Assembly: GCF_900312975.1 (NCBI RefSeq)
Contig: NZ_LT990039.1
Coordinates: forward strand, 1,488,001 to 1,552,000
Direction of reading: 5' to 3'
Source: Massilistercora timonensis
Lineage (GTDB): Bacteria > Bacillota > Clostridia > Lachnospirales > Lachnospiraceae
Length of the DNA stretch: 64,000 nucleotides
The notes beneath the pieces are model-generated. The model worked only from the letters and a program-made list of their open reading frames with translations, was not told the origin of the DNA and did no database searches. Positions 49,192-57,001 of this stretch are shown one piece after another. Within the stretch, counting starts at the first letter, position 1. The number at the start of each line of letters is the position of its first letter. Both the position numbers and the translations under genes were made by a program.

Positions 49192-51192
49192 TTAAGACAT
49201 AATGGAATCTTTATCCAGCGGAACAATCTCCTCTGGAAAATCCGGAAATTCTTCCGGCTGGTCACTAAGCTCTCCCGGATGACCGGAAGGGTAAGCGTGC
49301 TTGTCCGGTTCCCTGCGAAGCGGTTTCTCCTGAGAGGAAAACACAGAGCGCCTGCCGCTGCGGCCGGGCCGGGGCTTTTTCTTTAAATTTTCAGCAAGAG
49401 TCGGCGTGTAGTCGTATTCTTCCTGCTCGGCTTTCGCCCGCCACTGGGGAACATGGTCTGCCGCCTTTCTTGGAATCAGCTTTTTGGAATCCGGGTGGAG
49501 CGTATAATCGTATTTCTCCACTTCCAGGATCTTCTGTCCCCGCAGGATGATAAGCGCCTTATTTAAGGGCAGCCGCTGAATCTCATCCGGTGTTAGGAGC
49601 TTGCGCTTCCCGATGGATCTGGTCTGCCGGTACTCCGGCGTGTAGTCGGACACCCGCCAGGAATTGAGCTGCTTCGCTTCGCTGCTGACTCCAACCGTCA
49701 CATCTCCGGACCGGTTGGAAATAAAAGTGGCGGTCACTTCATCGGTACAGCCTAAGAATAACTGGCTGTCACAATTCCCGATGATTTCCTGCCATTGGTT
49801 TAGCGGATACCGGTTCTGCATCTGGGGCAGATTCTGGAAAATACAGGAAATGCTCAGGTTTCGGCTCCGGATAACGGAAATTTTTTTGTTCAGCTCCAAG
49901 ATGGCGCCGGTATTGGCAAGCTCATCCGCCAGGATATGTACCGGAACCGGCAGCTTTCCGTCCTCCCCCTCTTTGTCCGCAAAACGGACCAGTTTGATAA
50001 AGATAAAAGTCATGAACAGAGAGGAGAGGAAATCAAAGGTGCTGTCCTGGTCTGAGGTGATACAGAAATACGCACATTTCTGTTTGCCCGGCAGCGTCAG
50101 GTCAATCTCATCATAGGAGGTGATCTGCCGGATCAGCTTATTTTGAAACACCTGCAGCCTGGCACCTAATCCGATGATGACACCGGAGCGCACCGTGTCG
50201 CTGGCCTGCTTATAGATGCAGTAAGGCACTTTTGCCGGATGGGATACCGGAAGCAGGTCAAACAGGCTGTTCAGCTCTTTTTCAGAACTCATAGTCAGCA
50301 GCTTGTACACCTGCCCGATATTTTTGGCTTCCGGCTGAAAGCCCTGGTCTACATACAGAACCAGGGCTTTCAGCAGGTTCATTTCCGCATTATCCCAGAA
50401 GTGATCCCCTTTGGCAGAACCGGTATTCTGGATGATGACATCGGCAAAGACCTGAGCCATCGTCTCAGAACCGTTGATCTCCATGAGACAGTTCCAGCTG
50501 TCGGAGTTTTCCGGGTTGACCAGGTTGAAGCATTTGACGGTATAGCCTTCATTTTCCAGATACACGGACATGCTTTCATAGAGTTCAGATTTCGGATCGG
50601 TTATGATCAGGCTTTCTCCCGGCCCGTCAATCCCACGGGCAACACTCTGAAAAATGGCGTTACGGACATAGGCCCTGCTCTTCATGGATCCGCTGGAACC
50701 GTAGACTGCCACATTCCGATTCATATAGGTGTGGTAGGGCAGGCAGACGGCCTTGCCGTTCAGCTTGCCTAAGATGGTGCCTTTGCTTTTCTTTACATCA
50801 GAAGTCAGCTCCAGGACTTTATGCATCTCCTCCGGCGTCATGAAACCGGAGGTGCCATAGGTGCCTTTTGTAGAGTAGTTCAGGTTCCGTTCCCGGTCTG
50901 GGACTTCGCCGTTGCGGTCATAGCCCATCCGCATGAGCAGGAAAATCAGCAGTCCAAATACCACAAGGCAGATTCCAATCCCGTACAGGTTATACGGAAA
51001 ATCGGTAACTGCCTGGAAACAGGCTGCCGGATGCGGGGAGGGCATCCTGGGGGAACTGCCATTGCCCGGTGTGTTACCGGCCGCAGTCCAGATGCGATAG
51101 TTTCGGATAAACTGAGCGATATAGCCGCCTGCATATAAGGTGCAGAGGCTGATGGGAAGCAGATAAATGAGCTTCCACCATTTACGGTTCAT
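49192..51192 (-). CDS. VirD4/TraG-type coupling protein
   Basis: 666 residues from ATG 51192 (MNRKWWKLIYLL, RBS AGAAAGGGG). Two membrane segments at about 8-28 and 70-90. Walker A VAVYGSSGSMKSR near 166 (with Ser in place of Gly-Lys-Thr pattern but P-loop-like), Walker B VHILADELANTG near 417, and QNLPQMQNRYP in the sensor region. It delivers the relaxase-DNA complex to the channel. The Arg-rich C-terminus (KKPRPGRSGRRS) is probably disordered. Overlaps the upstream gene by ten bases. Confidence 0.9.
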   Translation of the reverse strand: MNRKWWKLIYLLPISLCTLYAGGYIAQFIRNYRIWTAAGNTPGNGSSPRMPSPHPAACFQAVTDFPYNLYGIGICLVVFGLLIFLLMRMGYDRNGEVPDRERNLNYSTKGTYGTSGFMTPEEMHKVLELTSDVKKSKGTILGKLNGKAVCLPYHTYMNRNVAVYGSSGSMKSRAYVRNAIFQSVARGIDGPGESLIITDPKSELYESMSVYLENEGYTVKCFNLVNPENSDSWNCLMEINGSETMAQVFADVIIQNTGSAKGDHFWDNAEMNLLKALVLYVDQGFQPEAKNIGQVYKLLTMSSEKELNSLFDLLPVSHPAKVPYCIYKQASDTVRSGVIIGLGARLQVFQNKLIRQITSYDEIDLTLPGKQKCAYFCITSDQDSTFDFLSSLFMTFIFIKLVRFADKEGEDGKLPVPVHILADELANTGAILELNKKISVIRSRNLSISCIFQNLPQMQNRYPLNQWQEIIGNCDSQLFLGCTDEVTATFISNRSGDVTVGVSSEAKQLNSWRVSDYTPEYRQTRSIGKRKLLTPDEIQRLPLNKALIILRGQKILEVEKYDYTLHPDSKKLIPRKAADHVPQWRAKAEQEEYDYTPTLAENLKKKPRPGRSGRRSVFSSQEKPLRREPDKHAYPSGHPGELSDQPEEFPDFPEEIVPLDKDSIMS

Positions 51193-52288
51193 GCAAAAAC
51201 CCCTTTCTAAATTTAGAGAGGTCAATACTGGAGAACCGAATGTCGGCGGTCAGATATCGTTTCAGACAGGGGATTTGGAAATCAAAGCAGATCATCACCC
51301 CCTTTCTGCCGTAAACATTCAGTCCGGTATTGAATCGGTTAATTCGGTGCAAGTCAAAATCATATGCAAGAACCGCGGGGTTCCCAGAAGCGTCCACCCC
51401 ATCATGGTCGATGGGAAGGTCTGGCTGCCGGGAACCTAAATCGGATAATAGTAACTGGTCCAGCTGTTTCATGAGCCGTGGCCGGACCAGCAGTTTTAAA
51501 AGCGTCTCACCTTCTGTTGTGTTTGGCAGATAGTGAAAGTGTTCATAGGATGTATCCGCTACAAACAGACTCTTTTTATATCCGCCGGTACTGGTCAGGA
51601 GCTGATAAGCAGTGTCCATGTCCTTCCCGGTCAGGATCGCCCGGACTTTCGGATGCCCCGTATAGGGGAAATCCTGCAGGTAATGCTGCAGGAAGGCGTT
51701 CAGCCGTACCTCTGTCCGGTATTCCCACTTGAGTACATGGTCGCCGGTGTTATACAGTGCATAGGCACAGTGGGGAGCAAGCAGCACACCCATGCTCCGT
51801 GAGTTTCTGATCTTGGTTGCCTCTGGACCGATGTGCTTAAACTCCCGTGATGAGTAAAACAGGGGCAGGTTCCCCATAGAAAGGATCCCGGCTTCGCGGC
51901 CCTCCCTGAAAATATCTGGTTTCTGGTCAGCAAAGAACGGGATGCCGGCGCTTAGGAGAGTCAGATAGGTTTCTGCTTTCTGGTACAGCCGCAGCCGCCG
52001 GGTTACTTCGCTTCGGACCTGATTGGTTTCGGTATTCCCGGTGAGGAAGTCACGGAAACGCTCCGGATTTTGCGCAAGGAGCATCTGTTTAGCCCGTCCG
52101 GTCAGGCGATAGCCCCTTAAATGATCCCGATAGTGAGTCCGCAGCAGTTTTTGTGCCTTTAACTCTGTAATGAGCTTTTCTCCATAAGAGGGGCTTGGGA
52201 TCAGACGGGTAAGCTGGTCAGCAGGAAATTCCCCGCAAAGAGCGACCATTTCCAGGAGCCTGTATTTCTGGGAGGTAGAAGAATACAA
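51182..52288 (-). CDS. Winged-helix-type hypothetical transfer/replication protein
   Basis: 368 residues with TTG start at 52288 behind GGAGGGG. The N-terminal 70 residues are HTH-like (KYRLLEMVALCGEFPADQLT, then LITELKAQKLLRTHY). The rest is a mixed alpha/beta domain with many aromatic and basic residues. It resembles replication-relaxation-type proteins of Firmicutes elements in its layout, but I cannot confirm. Co-translated with the coupling protein. Confidence 0.7.
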   Translation of the reverse strand: MYSSTSQKYRLLEMVALCGEFPADQLTRLIPSPSYGEKLITELKAQKLLRTHYRDHLRGYRLTGRAKQMLLAQNPERFRDFLTGNTETNQVRSEVTRRLRLYQKAETYLTLLSAGIPFFADQKPDIFREGREAGILSMGNLPLFYSSREFKHIGPEATKIRNSRSMGVLLAPHCAYALYNTGDHVLKWEYRTEVRLNAFLQHYLQDFPYTGHPKVRAILTGKDMDTAYQLLTSTGGYKKSLFVADTSYEHFHYLPNTTEGETLLKLLVRPRLMKQLDQLLLSDLGSRQPDLPIDHDGVDASGNPAVLAYDFDLHRINRFNTGLNVYGRKGVMICFDFQIPCLKRYLTADIRFSSIDLSKFRKGFLHEP

Positions 52289-52313
52289 AATCAGTCACCC
52301 CTCCTTCCGGTAG

Positions 52314-52341
52314 TTACCCATGTAAGTCTGTACTTGGGTAA
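52314..52341. promoter_or_regulatory. TTACCCA/TGGGTAA inverted repeat
   Basis: TTACCCA (52314-52320) and TGGGTAA (52335-52341). The half-site recurs in the palindrome GGGTAAATTTACCC at 53809-53822, so the same regulator may bind both. Confidence 0.45.
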
Positions 52342-52363
52342 AAAGTTGTGCTTCCCGGCAAAC

Positions 52364-52388
52364 AAAAAAAGCAGGGATTTCCTGCTTT
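52364..52388 (-). terminator. Terminator after DUF6100-like gene
   Basis: AAAGCAGG/CCTGCTTT stem with GATTT loop; on the minus strand followed by seven T. It lies between the 52430 stop and the gene at 52288. Confidence 0.8.
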
Positions 52389-52429
52389 CAAAGGATGTTT
52401 TACCAATGTCGGATAAAATGACGGAAAAA

Positions 52430-53098
52430 TCATGAAATTTCCGATATGGTTTCAATCTCGTTTTTTCGTCCTTTCAGCCACTGGGGAAACCGGGATTTTC
52501 CCATCACATAGATTACCGTATGATCCGTATCTCCCAGCTCCGTGGTGTGGTAGGAGTCGCAGTAAAGCCCGCTGTCATCCACCATGATATAGGTGGCAAT
52601 CGTGTCCAGAAGCTGTTTGAACTCCAGGTTATCGTAATCACGTACCCGGTCAAATGGGCCGTTCCGGTCATAGATCTGGCTGAAGCAGACCACACATTCC
52701 CGGTACAGGGGAAGGGAATGGACCGTCAGGTAGTTCTGCAGTGCATAGTTTAGCGGCTCATGGAGAAAGGCAGCGTTGACGTGCTGCTTTCTTTTGGGAA
52801 GCAGGCCCGGAAGCGTAATGGAGATCAGATCTTCGTCCTGCCGGATCTTAATCCCCTGGGCATCTGCCGCTTCTTTTAAGTATCCGCTCCGTTTTTCCGG
52901 GGCGGCCAGACAGACCAGGTTCCGCATCTGGCAGGCGATCCGTTCCGCCCGCAATGCAGCATTCATACTCAGATCCCCGTAGTTTTCCGGATATGCACGG
53001 ATATCGGTGGTTTTCAGTGCAAAAACCGTGTTGTTAAGTTTCTGGATCTCTCCTTCCAGCTTCGCAAGCCGTTCATAGAGTATTTTCTGGTTTGAAAT
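52430..53098 (-). CDS. DUF6100-like ICE protein, apparent ATT start
   Basis: 222 residues if started at ATT 53098. From there the frame reads ISNQKILYERLAKLEG and continues without a stop. AAGGAGG lies nine bases upstream, and a TAA is in frame just before it. The first ATG is 44 codons later, at 52966, with a weaker GGGG site. The body has SITLPGLLPKRKQHVN, RVRDYDNLEFKQLLD and VDDSGLYCDSYHTTELGD, which I associate with DUF6100 proteins of conjugative elements; those homologues seem to begin with a similar helix. Function unknown. Confidence 0.72.
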   Translation of the reverse strand: MSNQKILYERLAKLEGEIQKLNNTVFALKTTDIRAYPENYGDLSMNAALRAERIACQMRNLVCLAAPEKRSGYLKEAADAQGIKIRQDEDLISITLPGLLPKRKQHVNAAFLHEPLNYALQNYLTVHSLPLYRECVVCFSQIYDRNGPFDRVRDYDNLEFKQLLDTIATYIMVDDSGLYCDSYHTTELGDTDHTVIYVMGKSRFPQWLKGRKNEIETISEIS

Positions 53099-53104
53099 GG
53101 TGTA

Positions 53105-53629
53105 TTACCTCCTTCCGTAGTAGCTGACAGAGCCGGAGTCATCCACGACACAGAAAGCAAGCACCCCTTCAATCGAGAGTTTCGCCGCCTGCTGGATATT
53201 TTCCAGCACCACAAGACGCAACACATCGTGGCGGGGAATGGACTTCATCACATGATCCACCAAAATTTCCTGTTCCAGCGGCACATAGAGGATTTCATAT
53301 TCCTCATTCTCTGAAAAGAAGTGAAGTTTCACAGGAAAATCCCCGCTGGTATGAAATACGATGGGCTTTTCAAAATCCAGTAAAACCCAGAAGGCGGCAA
53401 TCGTGCCTCGATCCGGGTTTTTTGCAGCCTCCGGGCTGTCACATAACAGGCCGGCTTCCTTATCATGATAAATCCTCCCCTGCTTGACCAGGCTGGTGAT
53501 CAGCGACTTGATGGAGTCCTGGTTACCAAACATCTTCATTACCTGTTCATACTTCAGGGCATGGTAGGTGGTCAGGAAGCGCAGGAGCTTTTCTCCTTCC
53601 CTGTGGTATATCTGATCTCTTGTTTTCAT
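53105..53629 (-). CDS. DUF5697-like hypothetical protein (HTH N-terminus)
   Basis: 174 residues. The N-terminal part looks like a winged helix (LLRFLTTYHALKYEQVMKMF, then LITSLVKQGRIYHD). The C-terminal part is a mixed domain ending VLAFCVVDDSGSVSYYG, sharing the VDDSG motif with the next gene. RBS CGGAGGAAATC. Downstream of a repeated promoter and an attenuator. Probably regulatory. Family naming is from memory. Confidence 0.7.
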   Translation of the reverse strand: MKTRDQIYHREGEKLLRFLTTYHALKYEQVMKMFGNQDSIKSLITSLVKQGRIYHDKEAGLLCDSPEAAKNPDRGTIAAFWVLLDFEKPIVFHTSGDFPVKLHFFSENEEYEILYVPLEQEILVDHVMKSIPRHDVLRLVVLENIQQAAKLSIEGVLAFCVVDDSGSVSYYGRR

Positions 53630-53662
53630 GCCGGATTTCCTCCGTTCAATAGAATGTGCGTG

Positions 53663-53725
53663 TGCTGTACGTAGAGCATACGTAGAAATTTCTACTTATT
53701 ATATATGTAGGCGGTACGTACAGCA
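53663..53725. promoter_or_regulatory. Long inverted repeat with TACGTA motifs (site C)
   Basis: TGCTGTACGTA (53663-53673) and TACGTACAGCA (53715-53725) are perfect 11-base arms. Between them lies GTAGAAATTTCTAC, another perfect palindrome, and a TATAAT on the minus strand. It shares TACGTA/TAAGTA elements with the sites at 25091 and 25534. Could be an operator or an RNA hairpin. Confidence 0.6.
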
Positions 53726-53747
53726 GTCAGCGTTGGTTTATGGGTAC

Positions 53748-53771
53748 AAAAAAAGCACCGCCGAGGGTGCT
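53748..53771 (-). terminator. Attenuator between promoter and gene at 53629
   Basis: AGCACC/GGTGCT stem, then seven T on the minus strand. It lies only 25-45 nt after the start predicted from the promoter at 53799-53827. Confidence 0.7.
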
Positions 53772-53798
53772 GTAAAAAGAAAACTATAAGCAATACCT

Positions 53799-53827
53799 AT
53801 TGTAGCATGGGTAAATTTACCCTGCAA
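53799..53827 (-). promoter_or_regulatory. Shared promoter motif, copy 2
   Basis: On the minus strand TTGCAG (53822-53827), 17-bp spacer, TACAAT (53799-53804) with TGn extension. The spacer contains the perfect palindrome GGGTAAATTTACCC. Closely matches the transfer-operon promoter at 38162-38190. Confidence 0.75.
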
Positions 53828-53869
53828 TCGCAGAACCGGGACAATCCTATGCCGGAGCTGTGCCACTTC

Positions 53870-54400
53870 CTACTCCGGGAAGAATTTGTTCAGGGTGTCT
53901 ATGGTTTCTTTTGCCGTATAACCCCAGAGGATGCTGCTCAGAGCTTCTATCGCCAGATGGCGTTTCCGGTAGTATGTACGGTAGGAGATATTGGGAATGT
54001 GCTGCTCCAGCTTTTCCAGGATCTCTTCCGTGTTCTTCAGCTGCTGTGGGGAAAGAAAGGAGTAGTAGAGGATCCAGTAATACTGCTCCCCGTATTTGTG
54101 GTTATTCCGCAGAAGATCTACGGAAGACTCCAGCAGCTTCAGCATCCGGTTGCTCCGCTCAATGCTTTTGGCACGTTCCGCAATATCGCTGCCAGCCAGA
54201 TCTGCTCCAGCTGCATAAATGGAGTCCAGGAACTCATCAATGCTGGAACCGTACTGCACCTTGAACTGGTTCTCCATCTGGTGAACGACCACTTTCAGGC
54301 TGTATGTGGCATCCCGGTAACGGCGCAGGAACTGGTACGTATCATGAAACCGGGGATTTTCTTCCGGTGTTGGGAAATCCTGTCCTTTACGCTTCGGCAT
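53870..54400 (-). CDS. Hypothetical helical regulator-like protein
   Basis: 176 residues from ATG 54400 (MPKRKGQDFPTP, RBS GGAGGGGATC). Almost entirely helical, with a C-terminal HTH-like part (ISYRTYYRKRHLAIEALSSILWGYTAKE, shown as about 143-170). The layout recalls phage late-transcription regulators of the ArpU/RinA kind. Overlaps the upstream gene by 14 bases. Confidence 0.65.
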   Translation of the reverse strand: MPKRKGQDFPTPEENPRFHDTYQFLRRYRDATYSLKVVVHQMENQFKVQYGSSIDEFLDSIYAAGADLAGSDIAERAKSIERSNRMLKLLESSVDLLRNNHKYGEQYYWILYYSFLSPQQLKNTEEILEKLEQHIPNISYRTYYRKRHLAIEALSSILWGYTAKETIDTLNKFFPE

Positions 54401-55730
54401 ACAGATCCCCTCCTTCCTGACTTCCAGTTCCCGCATTTTCCGTTCTCTGCGGGGATAGATCCGGCAGTAAGATTTCCGGTGGTTCCATCCGGTGCATCCT
54501 TTTAGCCCGCTGTCCTATCCTGCCCTCTTTCGGAAGGGCAGTGTTCGCCAGTACGGTTCGGCTCTGCTGTCCACCCTTCTTCTCAAGCTCCAGCTTTGCA
54601 GACTCCGGCCTGGGTTCTATGGTCAACTCAAACCGATAATTTGCGGCTCCAAAGGGGCAGATAATATTTAGACCAATTACAGGTATACTATCCTTGCAGT
54701 CTGATAAGGGAGATAATATATACCTGGTCCGGGGGCAGTGACAGCAGGAAATCCCTTGTGTATCCAGGAGTTTTGCGACTTTTTTGACCATGTAGCGGAT
54801 GTGCGAAATTGGAACGCAGGGAATCGGTTTTGAAACAGTAATCTGCTCATCCGTCACTGTTTCTGGTACGCACACAGTCTCTGGTTCTTCAGTTTCCTCT
54901 GCAGGTGTCTCTTTGGGAATGTAAATCGGCAGTTTCATTTTCATAGCTATCTCCTCCTTGTCAATCAGCACGTCGCTGATGTTAAACATAATGGAAAGGT
55001 AATTGTTCAGGTAAATCATGCTCCCGTGATTTCCACGGAAGGATACCAGAGTGATCAGGTTCATCTTCTCCAGCTTTTTTAATAACCTGGAGACAGTAGG
55101 TTTGGAATGTCCCCACCGTTCTCCCAGTGCCTGGAAGCTGGTCAGAGGGGAACCGGTATTGTTTCGATAATAGACGACAGGGCCGGTGTCAGAGCAGAGG
55201 ACAGACGGATCATTGTATACAGCGTGGATCCACAGATCGAGCAGGATATCCATCTCCGAGCATTTGCCTGCCTGGATCAGCTTGTGGGCTTTTCCAATAG
55301 GGAAAAAGAAGAAACCAGTATCCTTTTTGCAGGGATAATTGTATTTCAGGGCAGTATTATCATTTTGCCAGTCGGTAATCTGGAATTTGACCAGGCGGTT
55401 TTTCTCCAGCAGGGAATAGGTAATGCAGCCTTCCTCCTGGAGATGCTTCAGGATGGATATGGCCTGATGTTGGAACCGGCAGCGAAACCAATCCTGCAGT
55501 TCTGAGATGCTGCAGATCCATTCTCCAGGTGAGAGCGTATAAGTGAGCTGCTCCATGCGCCGGTTTGAATTGCTGTAATTGGCGTAGGAGCAAAGAATCA
55601 GATACCAGAAAAGAAAAGAGCCTCCGGTGGTTCGGATGCTCCTGTCATTTAATAAGGTCTGTATGAAGTTGCGGTAGATCCGGCAGCGTGGAAAATCTAC
55701 GATTTGTTTGAGTTCTAATTGGTATTCCAT
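54387..55730 (-). CDS. Winged-helix protein, possible replication or regulatory protein
   Basis: 447 residues from ATG 55730 (MEYQLELKQIV, RBS AAAGGAG). Residues 185-235 hold a MarR/IclR-like winged helix (ERWGHSKPTVSRLLKKLEKM). The N-terminal 170 look like a second winged-helix domain (FLFWYLILCSYANYS, then EWICSISELQDWF), as in Firmicutes plasmid replication initiators. A Cys-rich patch (GISCCHCPRTRYI) lies at about 335. First gene of this leftward set. Confidence 0.65.
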   Translation of the reverse strand: MEYQLELKQIVDFPRCRIYRNFIQTLLNDRSIRTTGGSFLFWYLILCSYANYSNSNRRMEQLTYTLSPGEWICSISELQDWFRCRFQHQAISILKHLQEEGCITYSLLEKNRLVKFQITDWQNDNTALKYNYPCKKDTGFFFFPIGKAHKLIQAGKCSEMDILLDLWIHAVYNDPSVLCSDTGPVVYYRNNTGSPLTSFQALGERWGHSKPTVSRLLKKLEKMNLITLVSFRGNHGSMIYLNNYLSIMFNISDVLIDKEEIAMKMKLPIYIPKETPAEETEEPETVCVPETVTDEQITVSKPIPCVPISHIRYMVKKVAKLLDTQGISCCHCPRTRYILSPLSDCKDSIPVIGLNIICPFGAANYRFELTIEPRPESAKLELEKKGGQQSRTVLANTALPKEGRIGQRAKRMHRMEPPEILLPDLSPQRTENAGTGSQEGGDLYAEA

Positions 55731-55903
55731 AAGAGTTCTCCTTTGCATATAATAATTGTGTTTTGGCATACTCTGTGATAAGATTTTATTATTCCATGAG
55801 AAATATGAAGATGGAGAAAGCTGGTTTTTGTGTTTCATTAATAGGTTGCTATAATGAAATGCGCTGAGCGTTCCTGAGATGTAGGTGCAATCGGCTAATA
55901 AAA

Positions 55904-55930
55904 TGGCGGATGCACCGGATTCGAGCCAAC
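55904..55930 (-). pseudogene. Degenerate tRNA 3'-end (tRNA-Ser-like) remnant
   Basis: On the minus strand GGCTCGAATC then CGGTGCATCCGCCA resembles a T-loop, acceptor strand, discriminator G and CCA of a serine tRNA with one base missing. No 5' half is present. Possibly a scar of an older integration. Low confidence. Confidence 0.3.
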
Positions 55931-55973
55931 TTACTGCTAACAACCTGCTAATTTCACACCAGAATACAAGAGA

Positions 55974-56052
55974 AAACGAGATGGAACTTGAGGTAATTCC
56001 ATCCCGTTTCAAAAGGCTAAAATGTCCAGGAAAATAGGGCGTTCCAGGACAT
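55974..56052. other. Two hairpins in the ICE end region
   Basis: AAACGAGATGGAA/TTCCATCCCGTTT (55974-56009) and AATGTCCAGG/CCAGGACATT (56021-56052), each with one mismatch. They lie between the last ICE gene and the tRNA fragment and may be terminators or recombinase-binding structures. The stretch 55731-56095 has no gene I can support. Confidence 0.4.
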
Positions 56053-56095
56053 TAGAGGAGTCTTTGTTATACGCTGGTTGATTTGGTTGTGGTTT

Positions 56096-56136
56096 CTCCT
56101 AAGCGCTAGTTGTGAGTTCGATTCTCGCAGGGAACG
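56096..56136 (+). other. tRNA 3'-half (tRNA-Arg CCT-like), probable ICE attachment site
   Basis: Anticodon-loop-like CTCCTAA (anticodon CCT), then T-stem GTGAG, loop TTCGATT, CTCGC, acceptor strand AGGGAAC and discriminator G. The T-arm pairs perfectly. No matching acceptor GTTCCCT or D-arm lies upstream. A 3'-half alone with a terminator is the expected attR scar of an element integrated into a tRNA gene, with the element on the left. Confidence 0.7.
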
Positions 56137-56145
56137 TTCGAAAGA

Positions 56146-56187
56146 AGCAGGATGTTATGAGAAAAAGAAAACATCCTGCTTTTTTTA
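56146..56187 (+). terminator. Strong terminator after tRNA fragment
   Basis: AGCAGGATGTT (56146-56156), 13-base loop, AACATCCTGCT (56170-56180), then TTTTTTT. Probably the original terminator of the tRNA gene, hence chromosomal. Confidence 0.85.
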
Positions 56188-56274
56188 ATGGAAAATAGTG
56201 AAAAAATAGTGTAATTTTAGTGGAAATCTTCTCCGTTTTCCGATACAATATTTTTAACGAAACGGGGTGATATA

Positions 56275-56886
56275 TTGATAAAAGTAACTCTTACAAATGA
56301 GATATTAAGACGAATAGCAGAAATCGATGAAAATCGGTTTTTTCTCGGTACGCTTAAACTTCCTTCTGTTACAAAAAACAGGCTCAGAAAGAATTCCAAG
56401 AAAAAAAGTTCCTATGCTTCTAATAAGATAGAGGGAAATCCACTGACAGAGCAGCAGGCCAATGAAGCAATTGACAGCGATCCCCACAAGCATTTTCTGA
56501 AGTCGGAACAGGAAATCCGCAATTATTTTCTGGCGTTAAATCTACTAGAGGAAAAGCTGAAAAAGAAAGAACGCTTTTCAAAGGAGATGCTCCTGGAAAT
56601 ACAGGCAATTGTAGAAAAAGGCGCGTCAAAAGAGAAAATCGGGCTCAGAGGGCCCATGCCGCCGGGCGTACTATTTGCTGTGTATGATTCAGAAACAGGA
56701 AGGCCGGAATACATTCCCCCGGAGTATACAGATATTCCGGCTTTGTTAGATGAACTTGTAGAATATGTGAATACGACGGATGATCATCCCCTGATCATTG
56801 CGGCTGTTGTTCACTACCAGCTTGTTACGATCCATCCTTTTGAAGATGGAAAGGTAACATTGAGATACCAGCAAAATGTGGCATAA
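56275..56886 (+). pseudogene. Fic family protein, truncated inside the catalytic motif
   Basis: About 190 residues of a class II Fic protein from TTG 56275 behind GGGGTG. The inhibitory helix motif SxxxE(G/N) is visible in SYASNKIEGN. The catalytic region reads VHYQLVTIHPFEDG and then departs into VTLRYQQNVA and a stop, so the NGRxxR half of HPFxDGNGRxxR and the C-terminal domain are lost. Without the phosphate-binding NGR the enzyme should be inactive. The break marks the left end of the second mobile element. Confidence 0.88.
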
Positions 56887-56932
56887 CAGCGGCAAACTTG
56901 CTTTGTATATAAAATTTAATAGTGTATAAGCC

Positions 56933-56970
56933 AAAGGGCGTTTCACTTTTATAGGTGGGCGCCCTTTTTT
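56933..56970 (+). terminator. Terminator at the left end of the second element
   Basis: AAAGGGCG and CGCCCTTT arms around a 19-base loop, then TTT. It would shield element genes from outside transcription. The stretch 56887-57001 holds no gene. Confidence 0.65.
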
Positions 56971-57001
56971 CATACCTATTTTCAAGAGAAAGGAGATCCC
57001 C

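Noticed and set aside
55731-56012. N-terminal extension of the winged-helix gene at 54387
   Set aside because: ATG 55730 has a strong site; the extension is AT-rich, crosses likely promoter sequence and has no motif.
56061-56136. Complete tRNA gene
   Set aside because: Only the 3' half folds; the upstream bases do not provide the GTTCCCT acceptor strand or a D-arm.
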